Below, piece after piece: positions 1 through 4,751 of a stretch of 7,294 nt of DNA (the stretch's first letter is position 1; every line of letters starts with the position of its first letter). The stretch comes from Lachnospiraceae bacterium (GTDB lineage: Bacteria; Bacillota; Clostridia; Lachnospirales; Lachnospiraceae): positions 1 through 7,294 of the forward strand of contig JAFSWJ010000028.1 in NCBI GenBank assembly GCA_017444545.1, given 5' to 3'. Both the position numbers and the translations under genes were made by a program. The notes beneath the pieces were generated by a model. It saw nothing but the letters and a program-made list of their open reading frames with translations. It had not been told where the DNA came from and did not search any database.

Positions 1-1
1 G

Positions 2-463
2 GACAGGTTCCGAAGCTACTGTGCAAATGTGGCGGCCTTAAAGAGCCTCGGACAGTGGATGGAAAAGCTGAAGGAACTTGGGGTTTATGATAATACGCGC
101 ATAATCGTTGCGGCAGATCATGGCTTTGCGGTCTTTGCCTTCCCGCAGATGATCTATGAGGGCGGCACGAGCTATGAGCAGTTCAATCCCCTGCTTCTGG
201 TGAAGGATTTCGGTGACCGTGATTATGAGACCTCTGAGGAGTTTGTGTCAAACGCCGATGTGTGTGCCTTTGCCATGGAGGGGATCATAGAGGATCCGGT
301 GGATCCCTATACCGGACAGAGTGCAAAGATAAGGCCTGATGAGGGAGAAACGGTCATGCATGCATCCGATGTCCGGGAATATGACGGCCTTTCAAGAAGG
401 CTCTACGAGTTCCACGATGATGTGAGGGTTCCGGAAAACTGGACCATAAACTTTTCGGAGTGA
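2..463 (+). CDS. Sulfatase-like (alkaline phosphatase superfamily) protein, C-terminal part
   Basis: This is the 3' end of a gene that enters from the left edge: the frame is open from base 2 and stops at TGA 461-463, leaving about 153 residues. The segment VYDNTRIIVAADHG is the late metal-binding 'DHG' block of the sulfatase/phosphopantetheine transferase fold, where Asp and His ligate the active-site metal. A later NPLLLVKDFG strand also fits that family. Proteins of this kind in Firmicutes are often membrane-anchored hydrolases or transferases acting on surface glycans or phospholipid-derived groups. The N-terminal half, with the nucleophile and any membrane segments, lies outside the window, so the substrate cannot be inferred. 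A GTG at 29 could be mistaken for a start, but the coding frame continues upstream of it. No convincing terminator follows the stop. Superfamily assignment is fairly sure; the exact function is unknown. Confidence 0.75.
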   Translation, partial: DRFRSYCANVAALKSLGQWMEKLKELGVYDNTRIIVAADHGFAVFAFPQMIYEGGTSYEQFNPLLLVKDFGDRDYETSEEFVSNADVCAFAMEGIIEDPVDPYTGQSAKIRPDEGETVMHASDVREYDGLSRRLYEFHDDVRVPENWTINFSE

Positions 464-477
464 AGGATATTTTTTAG

Positions 478-506
478 TTGAGTTTTTTCAAATAAATGGG
501 TATGAT
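478..506 (+). promoter_or_regulatory. Vegetative promoter for the DHH phosphoesterase gene
   Basis: TTGAGT (478-483) and TATGAT (501-506) are separated by exactly 17 bases, a good match to the housekeeping sigma-A consensus. Transcription would begin near 513, giving a leader of about 40 bases before the ATG at 555. The promoter sits in the short gap after the preceding stop codon, so the phosphoesterase is probably transcribed on its own. No operator-like inverted repeat is evident around it. Confidence 0.65.
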
Positions 507-554
507 ATTGGATAGAGTTTTAAATCAGTCCCACGGAGAGGAAGGATTTTTGAT

Positions 555-1478
555 ATGAGCAAGAGATTAGTTACGAGAAGTGATTTTGACGGTCTGGTAT
601 GCGCGATGCTCCTCAAGGAGATCAACCTGATAGATGAGATCAAGTTCGTGCATCCCAAGGATGTCCAGGACGGAAAGGTAGAGATCACCGAAAACGACAT
701 CACGACCAACCTTCCCTTTGATCCCAGAGTAGGCCTGGCATTTGACCATCATGAGAGCGAGCTTTCCAGAGTGAAGGCCGAGGATGTGAAGGACAGGTTC
801 ATCATTGAGGGAGAGGCAAAATCAGCGGCAAGGGTCGTGTACAACTACTACGGCGGTGCAAAGACCTTTACCAGAGTCCATGACGAGATAATGACGGCTG
901 TGGACAAGGGTGATTCCGCGGATTTCACCGTTGATGAGATCCTCGAGCCTACGGGATGGGTCCTGCTCAACTACCTCATGGATGCAAGGACCGGACTGGG
1001 AAGATTTCATGATTTCAGGATATCAAACTACGATCTGATGATGGAGCTCATCGACTACTGTCTCGAGCACAGCATCGACCAGATCCTCGAGCTTCCGGAT
1101 GTGAAGGAGAGGGTGGATCTGTATTTTGAGCAGCAGGAGCTTTTCAAAAAGCAGCTTGAAAAGGTGGCTGTGGTCCACGGCAAGGTGGTAGTTGTCGATC
1201 TTCGAAACGAGGATCCCATCTATTCCGGAAACAGGTTCATGATATATGCGATGCATCCCGAGGTTGAGATGTCGGTGCATGTGGCCTGGGGCTTCAAAAA
1301 GCAGAATACGGCCGTCATGATAGGAAAGTCCATAGTGAATAAGAACTCCAAGGTAAATATCGGAGACATCTGCTTAAGCTACGGCGGAGGCGGACATGCA
1401 AATGCCGGTACCTGCCAGCTGCCGAACGACACAGTGGACAAGGAACTCCCGATAATCGTGGAAAAACTCCAGGGATAA
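555..1478 (+). CDS. DHH/DHHA1 family phosphoesterase (often labelled exopolyphosphatase)
   Basis: This 307-residue protein has the full DHH-superfamily layout. Near the N-terminus is a D-F-D-G motif (Asp10, Asp12). The name-giving Asp-His-His lies at 64-66 in FDHHES, and a further metal-ligand block VDKGDSADF at about 116-124 contains Asp117 and Asp120. The C-terminal DHHA1 substrate-binding signature GGGGHANAG spans about 277-285. These residues bind a two-manganese centre that hydrolyses phosphodiester or phosphoanhydride bonds. Relatives include NrnA-type nanoRNase/pAp phosphatase and polyphosphatase-like proteins; sequence alone does not say which substrate is used. The protein is cytosolic, with no signal peptide or membrane segment, and its length is normal for the family. 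The start at ATG 555 is supported by a purine-rich site (GGAGAGGAAGG, 535-545) nine bases upstream. It is flanked by its own promoter and a strong terminator, so it is likely monocistronic. Confidence 0.88.
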   Translation: MSKRLVTRSDFDGLVCAMLLKEINLIDEIKFVHPKDVQDGKVEITENDITTNLPFDPRVGLAFDHHESELSRVKAEDVKDRFIIEGEAKSAARVVYNYYGGAKTFTRVHDEIMTAVDKGDSADFTVDEILEPTGWVLLNYLMDARTGLGRFHDFRISNYDLMMELIDYCLEHSIDQILELPDVKERVDLYFEQQELFKKQLEKVAVVHGKVVVVDLRNEDPIYSGNRFMIYAMHPEVEMSVHVAWGFKKQNTAVMIGKSIVNKNSKVNIGDICLSYGGGGHANAGTCQLPNDTVDKELPIIVEKLQG

Positions 1479-1492
1479 AGTAAAAAGATACG

Positions 1493-1527
1493 ACCGGTCC
1501 TTATTATGGTGATAAGGACCGGTTTTT
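1493..1527 (+). terminator. Rho-independent terminator after the DHH phosphoesterase gene
   Basis: A perfect 12-bp stem pairs ACCGGTCCTTAT (1493-1504) with ATAAGGACCGGT (1512-1523) around a 7-base loop. The T run 1523-1527 follows on the + strand. It starts 15 bases after the stop codon and separates the gene cleanly from copA. Reading in reverse, the A-rich stretch before the stem (1482-1486, AAAAA) gives a weaker U-tail for the minus strand. Confidence 0.9.
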
Positions 1528-1574
1528 AAGTGGTTTTTGTATATTTGGCTGCTTGTGAATGAGGTTGACATAAT

Positions 1575-4097
1575 ATGACGAGATACAAGGTGACGGGTAT
1601 GAGCTGCGCGGCCTGCCAGGCAAGGGTGGAAAAGGCTGTTTCCTCACTGCCGGGGGTGGAAAGCTGTGCGGTAAGTCTTTTGACAAATTCCATGAATGTG
1701 GAGGGTGATATCGATCCTGCGGGCATAATAAAGGCCGTGGAGGATGCAGGCTACGGGGCGGCGCTTTCGGGAGCCTCGGAGGGAGAGCGGGGTTCTGCCC
1801 TGCCTGAGGAGGATTTCGGTGCGGGTGAGACGGAAAAGATCAGGAACAGGCTCATAGCATCCCTGATCCTGCTGATCCCTTTGATGTATGTGTCCATGGG
1901 ACATATGCTCTTTGGTGCGCCCCTGCCCGGATTTCTTGACGGGAACCATGTGGCGATGGGGATCTTTGAGCTGCTTTTTGCGGCTCTCATCATGGTCATC
2001 AATCAGAAGTTTTTCGTAAACGGCTTCAAGGGGCTGATCCACAGGGCTCCGAATATGGATACCCTGGTGGCACTGGGGTCTGCAGCATCCTTCGGATACA
2101 GCGTCTATGCGCTTTTTGCCATGACATCGGCGGTCCTTGCCCGGGATGAGGCAGGGGTAATTTCGCTCATGGATGAGTTTTACTTTGAATCTGCTGCCAT
2201 GATCCTGACTCTCATAACAGTGGGAAAGCTGCTTGAGGCAGTGTCAAAGGGCAGGACCACGGATGCGTTGAAGGGACTTTTGAAGCTGGCTCCCAAAAGG
2301 GCGGTGATGCTTGTTGACGGAGTGGAAAAAGAGGTGCCCGTAGACAGGGTGATGCCGGGCGACAGGTTCGTGCTGCGTCCCGGAAACAGTGTTCCCGTGG
2401 ACGGGGTTGTAGTAGAGGGGGACGGAGCTGTAAATGAAAGTGCCCTCACAGGAGAGAGCATACCGGTGGAAAAAAAGGCCGGAGACGAGGTTTTCACGGC
2501 GACCATGAACGTGAACGGATATATGGTCTGCAGGGCCACGAGGACGGGAGAGGATACCACGCTTTCAAGGATCATACAGATGGTAAGCGATGCCTCGGCC
2601 TCAAAGGCGCCCATTGCAAAGGTGGCGGACAGGATATCGGGCATCTTTGTACCGGCGGTCCTGGGGATAGCCGCCCTGACCTTTGTGATATGGCTTTTTG
2701 CGGGATATGATACGGGCTTTTGTCTGGCAAGGGCAGTATCGGTGCTTGTGATCAGCTGTCCCTGCGCCCTTGGGCTTGCAACTCCGGTGGCCATAATGGT
2801 GGGAAACGGGGTCGGGGCAAAAAGCGGCATCCTGTTCAAGAATGCAGCCGCTCTTGAGGAGACGGGAAGGGTAAAGACCGTGGTCCTTGACAAAACGGGG
2901 ACCGTAACCAAAGGGGAACCGGCAATGAAGGAGGTTGTCCCGGCAGAAGGTGTGTCCGAAAAGGAACTGCTTGAGACAGCGTTTGCGCTTGAGAGCAGAT
3001 CAGAGCATCCGCTCGCAAAGGCAGTCTGCACATATGTGAAGGATCTGGACATTAAAGCATTGGATCCGAGTGATTTCAGGTCCCTTGCAGGAAGCGGGCT
3101 CTCTGCCGCGATCGACGGTGATGAGGCTGTTGCGGGAAACAGGGAACTGGTGCTTTCCGTGTGTGATGTGCCGGAGAGGGATCTGAAATACGCAGATGAT
3201 CTTTGTGAAAGGGGACAGACTCCCCTCTTTTTTGCAAGGGGAGGGAAGTATCTGGGTCTCATATCCGTATCCGATGTGATAAAGGAGGATTCAAAGGAGG
3301 CGGTAGGAAAGCTCAGGGAGCTTGGTCTTGAGGTCGTCATGCTCACGGGAGACAATGAAAGGAGTGCTGCGGCCATAGCAAAGGAAGCCGGGATAGACAG
3401 GGTCATCGCTTCGGTGAAGCCTGACGGAAAGGAAAGAGAGATACGAAGGCATCAGGAAAAGGGCAGGGTCGCCATGGTGGGAGACGGGATAAATGATGCC
3501 GTGGCCCTCACTGCGGCTGATACCGGCATAGCCATAGGAGCGGGATCCGATATCGCCATAGATGCGGCTGATGTCGTATTGATAAACAGTTCGCTCATGG
3601 ATGCCGTGGATGCCATAAGGCTTGGCCGGGCCACATTGAGGAATATTCATGAGAATCTCTTTTGGGCATTCTTTTACAATGTGATCGGGATACCGCTGGC
3701 AGCGGGAGCCTATATCCATGCCTTCGGATGGACATTAAATCCCATGTTCGGGGCAGCGGCCATGAGTCTTTCAAGCTTCTGTGTTGTGACAAACGCTTTG
3801 AGGCTCAACCTGTTCAAAAGATGGAAAAGGGATACGGGAAGTGATGTAAAGACCGGAGACGGTCTTATTATGGATAAAAAGGAGGACATTGTGATGAAGA
3901 TCAGGGTAAACGGGATGATGTGTCCCAAGTGTGAGGCGCATGTGAAGGAGGCGCTTGAAAAGATCCGGGGTGTGAATGCGGCCACGGCCGACCATGAGGC
4001 AAACCTTGTGACTCTGGAGGTATCGTCGCAGCCGTCGGAGGATGAACTGAAGAAGGCTGTGGAGGAGGCCGGTTACGAATACGCAGGCATAGCGTGA
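1575..4097 (+). CDS. copA: Copper-exporting P1B-type ATPase with N- and C-terminal metal-binding domains
   Basis: This 840-residue integral membrane pump exports Cu(I) from the cytoplasm at the cost of ATP. Domains in order: an N-terminal heavy-metal-associated domain (GMSCAAC, Cys11 and Cys14); membrane helices from about 92; the actuator TGES loop (292-295); the transmembrane CPC metal site (395-397); the phosphorylated Asp439 in DKTGT; the nucleotide-binding SEHPL (476-480); GDGIND (636-641); and the last helices with YN (701-702) and MSLSS (730-734). The YN and MxxSS residues are the Cu(I)-selective signature. A second HMA domain with CPKC (783-786) follows a short linker after about 755. 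One oddity is that the proline usually found after GDGINDA is Val643. The start has a modest GAGG site 10 bases upstream. I see no CopY or CsoR operator in the 47-base gap after the terminator, and only a poor promoter candidate (TATATT, 1540-1545). The linker to the last domain carries an internal translation start. Confidence 0.96.
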   Translation: MTRYKVTGMSCAACQARVEKAVSSLPGVESCAVSLLTNSMNVEGDIDPAGIIKAVEDAGYGAALSGASEGERGSALPEEDFGAGETEKIRNRLIASLILLIPLMYVSMGHMLFGAPLPGFLDGNHVAMGIFELLFAALIMVINQKFFVNGFKGLIHRAPNMDTLVALGSAASFGYSVYALFAMTSAVLARDEAGVISLMDEFYFESAAMILTLITVGKLLEAVSKGRTTDALKGLLKLAPKRAVMLVDGVEKEVPVDRVMPGDRFVLRPGNSVPVDGVVVEGDGAVNESALTGESIPVEKKAGDEVFTATMNVNGYMVCRATRTGEDTTLSRIIQMVSDASASKAPIAKVADRISGIFVPAVLGIAALTFVIWLFAGYDTGFCLARAVSVLVISCPCALGLATPVAIMVGNGVGAKSGILFKNAAALEETGRVKTVVLDKTGTVTKGEPAMKEVVPAEGVSEKELLETAFALESRSEHPLAKAVCTYVKDLDIKALDPSDFRSLAGSGLSAAIDGDEAVAGNRELVLSVCDVPERDLKYADDLCERGQTPLFFARGGKYLGLISVSDVIKEDSKEAVGKLRELGLEVVMLTGDNERSAAAIAKEAGIDRVIASVKPDGKEREIRRHQEKGRVAMVGDGINDAVALTAADTGIAIGAGSDIAIDAADVVLINSSLMDAVDAIRLGRATLRNIHENLFWAFFYNVIGIPLAAGAYIHAFGWTLNPMFGAAAMSLSSFCVVTNALRLNLFKRWKRDTGSDVKTGDGLIMDKKEDIVMKIRVNGMMCPKCEAHVKEALEKIRGVNAATADHEANLVTLEVSSQPSEDELKKAVEEAGYEYAGIA
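3849..3866 (+). other. GNRA-capped hairpin inside the 3' part of copA
   Basis: AAGACCG (3849-3855) pairs perfectly with CGGTCTT (3860-3866) around the tetraloop GAGA, which fits the stable GNRA class. It lies in the linker between the last membrane helix and the C-terminal metal-binding domain, 9 bases before the internal Shine-Dalgarno sequence. It may be the relic of an intergenic stem or may shape translation of the domain that follows. The pairing is visible; any role is inference. Confidence 0.5.
3876..3885 (+). promoter_or_regulatory. Strong internal Shine-Dalgarno sequence within copA
   Basis: AAAAAGGAGG ends 8 bases before an in-frame ATG (3894) and 5 bases before an in-frame GTG (3891). 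It is a stronger ribosome site, with better spacing, than the one at the copA start itself. The encoded linker residues here (Asp-Lys-Lys-Glu-Asp) impose little constraint, so the match may have been kept for translation initiation. Confidence 0.6.
3894..4097 (+). CDS. Possible free CopZ-like copper chaperone by internal in-frame initiation
   Basis: Starting at ATG 3894 and sharing the copA frame and stop codon, this would give a 67-residue protein beginning MKIRVNGMMCPKCEAHV. That is the usual length of free CopZ chaperones and has the expected beta-alpha-beta-beta-alpha-beta HMA layout with the CxxC copper site at residues 10-13. CopZ hands Cu(I) to CopA in the cytoplasm. The start sits 8 bases after AAAAAGGAGG and just past a GNRA hairpin. 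Escherichia coli copA is known to yield a free chaperone from the same mRNA by programmed frameshifting; here the proposed route would be internal initiation at the 3' end instead. The domain is certainly made as part of CopA. Whether it is also made alone is inference. The alternative is a recent gene fusion that kept the old ribosome site as a relic. Confidence 0.5.
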   Translation: MKIRVNGMMCPKCEAHVKEALEKIRGVNAATADHEANLVTLEVSSQPSEDELKKAVEEAGYEYAGIA

Positions 4098-4099
4098 AC

Positions 4100-4134
4100 A
4101 TTGTGGGACAGGGGACGTTTCTCTGTCCCACAAT
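4100..4134 (+). terminator. Perfect 12-bp hairpin directly after copA, weak terminator candidate
   Basis: ATTGTGGGACAG (4100-4111) pairs without mismatch with CTGTCCCACAAT (4123-4134) around an 11-base loop, starting 2 bases after the copA stop codon. No T run follows, so a classical intrinsic terminator is doubtful. The stem is mostly the left terminal repeat of the foldback element extended by five bases at each end. It could still protect the copA mRNA 3' end. Confidence 0.4.
4105..4131 (+). repeat. Left terminal inverted repeat (REP-like)
   Basis: This is a 27-base copy beginning GGGACAGGGGACG and ending CTCTGTCCCAC. It is the exact reverse complement of 4366-4392. Internally GGGACAG (4105-4111) pairs with CTGTCCC (4123-4129). 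Confidence 0.85.
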
Positions 4135-4365
4135 TATGTGAACCGTACGAAAGCAGTGGAGCAGACTATATGTTTTGTGAACAATAAGACGTCAGTTCTT
4201 AGCGAGTCCCAGGCTGATAAACCGTCGAGTACGCTGTCTGAGCGCTTTTTGCGAAGACCCGCGGCGGAGACGGTTTTGTATATCAGACGCCGGACGAGCT
4301 TAGAACTGGACGAGCCGTGAGCAAAATATATAGTATGATCCACTGCAAATGAAATTAACATAAAA

Positions 4366-4392
4366 GTGGGACAGAGAAACGTCCCCTGTCCC
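4366..4392 (-). repeat. Right terminal inverted repeat (REP-like)
   Basis: This is a 27-base copy beginning GTGGGACAGAG and ending CCCCTGTCCC, the exact reverse complement of 4105-4131. Read on the minus strand, its GGGACAG/CTGTCCC stem is followed by ACTTTTAT, which resembles a weak terminator tail for that strand. Its outer end is 5 bases from the -35 box of the next promoter. Confidence 0.85.
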
Positions 4393-4397
4393 GCGTC

Positions 4398-4426
4398 TTG
4401 ATATTGTGATCGGATGAGGATATAAT
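4398..4426 (+). promoter_or_regulatory. Strong vegetative promoter of the cobalamin-riboswitch operon
   Basis: TTGATA (4398-4403) and TATAAT (4421-4426) are spaced by exactly 17 bases. The -10 box is perfect and the -35 box differs at one position from TTGACA. Transcription would start near 4433, just before the first stem of the riboswitch at 4436-4444. This means the leader RNA begins almost exactly with the aptamer. Confidence 0.8.
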
Positions 4427-4435
4427 CGTATGTTG

Positions 4436-4630
4436 TGCAGCAGGTGCCTTTTGCGGGATTTTTCCTGTGGAAAGGGTAAAAGGGAAGCAGGTGAAAGACC
4501 TGCACGAACCCGTCACTGTGAACGCCTTGAATATCCGGTTCTGCTTTGATAGGGCAGGGTCACTGGGGATATCCCCGGGAAGGCTTTTGGATATGCTTAA
4601 AGGGCAAAGTCAGGAAACCTGCCTGCTGTG
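4436..4630 (+). promoter_or_regulatory. Cobalamin (B12) riboswitch aptamer
   Basis: All main landmarks of the cobalamin aptamer are present in order. Closing stem P1 pairs CAGCAGG (4438-4444) with CCTGCTG (4622-4628). P2 pairs TGCCTTTT (4445-4452) with AAAGGGCA (4599-4606), with one G-U pair. The conserved AAAAGGGAA is at 4478-4486. Stem GCAGGT/ACCTGC is at 4487-4492 and 4498-4503. The core CCCGTCACTGTGA is at 4509-4521, followed by CACTGGGG...GGGAAGGC (4561-4584) and the B12 box GTCAGGAAACCTGCC (4609-4623). Binding of a B12 form to the nascent RNA normally turns off uptake or synthesis genes, so the downstream operon is expected to be repressed when B12 is plentiful. Which B12 form is preferred cannot be told by eye. 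Confidence 0.95.
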
Positions 4631-4638
4631 AAGATACA

Positions 4639-4737
4639 CATCGTCACGGGAAACTGACGGTATCGGAGGAAAGGGATTTTCATGCCCTTTTTGATGATGC
4701 GCCCGTTTTCCGCGAGGAAGCGGGTTTATTATTTTAC
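4639..4737 (+). promoter_or_regulatory. Riboswitch expression platform with competing stems
   Basis: Several mutually exclusive pairings are visible. CGTCA (4642-4646) pairs with TGACG (4655-4659), while CATCGTCA (4639-4646) can instead pair with TGATGATG (4692-4699). AAAGGG (4670-4675) pairs with CCCTTT (4685-4690), followed by two more T bases. TGCCCTTT (4683-4690) is also perfectly complementary to the P2 strand AAAGGGCA (4599-4606) of the aptamer. GGAAAC (4649-4654) can pair with GTTTTCC (4705-4711) of the terminator stem, leaving one T bulged. Such alternatives are typical of a transcription-terminating switch; which fold goes with B12 is not resolved here. Confidence 0.55.
4701..4735 (+). 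terminator. Riboswitch-controlled intrinsic terminator
   Basis: CCCG (4702-4705) pairs with CGGG (4721-4724). The stem continues inward through TTTTCC (4706-4711) against GGAAG (4716-4720), using a wobble pair and one bulge, to a GCGA (GNRA) tetraloop. A U-rich tail TTTATTATTTT (4725-4735) follows. It lies just before the ribosome site of the chelatase gene, the usual place for a B12-dependent off switch. Confidence 0.65.
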
Positions 4738-4743
4738 AGGAGG
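4738..4743 (+). promoter_or_regulatory. Consensus ribosome binding site of the cobaltochelatase gene
   Basis: AGGAGG ends 8 bases before ATG 4752. It fixes the start of the lipoprotein and lies immediately after the terminator tail, so control is more likely by transcription termination than by hiding this site. Confidence 0.8.
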
Positions 4744-4751
4744 AAAAAGAG

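Larger units (their letters stand above)
4105..4392. mobile_element. Foldback (MITE-like) element with 27-bp perfect terminal inverted repeats
   Basis: The segment is one long imperfect palindrome of 288 bp. Its ends (4105-4131 and 4366-4392) are perfect 27-base inverted repeats, each itself palindromic (GGGACAG...CTGTCCC). Inner pairs continue towards the tip: 4153-4180 with 4318-4346 (few mismatches), 4193-4199 with 4302-4308, 4214-4218 with 4282-4286, and 4219-4226 with 4269-4276. The apex pairs GTCT (4236-4239) with AGAC (4255-4258). No credible gene is inside; the open frames on either strand read through the palindrome. From memory, the core GGGACAGGGGACG recurs in repeats of REP type in unrelated bacteria and is linked with IS200-like REP-associated transposases, but I cannot check that here. 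No clean target duplication abuts the ends. Non-autonomous mobility is inference. Confidence 0.7.

Noticed and set aside
431..476. Terminator for the sulfatase-like gene (CCG-AAAA with TTTTCGG, then a T run)
   Set aside because: The stem is bulged with a large loop inside the coding end, and the T run at 471-475 is 12 bases beyond the stem, so it is not a convincing intrinsic terminator.
1540..1570. copA promoter or metal-regulator operator (TATATT at 1540, TTGACA at 1565)
   Set aside because: TATATT has no matching -35 box at 16-18 bases, and TTGACA has no -10 box downstream and overlaps the start region. No TACAnnTGTA CopY box or CsoR-like dyad is visible.
2180..3406. A 408-codon open frame on the minus strand across copA
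   Set aside because: It is fully antiparallel to a gene with all P-type ATPase motifs intact. Its product is low-complexity Ser/Pro-rich with no recognisable domain, and it has no ribosome site; it is a shadow of codon use.
3873..3896. Programmed frameshift at AAAAAGG in copA instead of internal initiation
   Set aside because: The frame-matched slip codons are AAA-AAG preceded by T, so tandem -1 re-pairing in the P site fails, and the downstream HMA domain is already in the copA frame; no shift is needed.
4138..4320. A 60-codon plus-strand open frame inside the foldback element
   Set aside because: There is no ribosome site, and the product is defined by the palindrome arms; chance frame.
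4105..4392. CRISPR array or tandem direct repeats
   Set aside because: The repeats are a single inverted pair with a self-complementary interior, not regularly spaced direct repeats.
4134..4505. A 123-codon minus-strand open frame over the foldback element and riboswitch start
   Set aside because: It reads through a palindrome, a promoter and the aptamer, and the product has no recognisable features. These are structural sequences, not coding.
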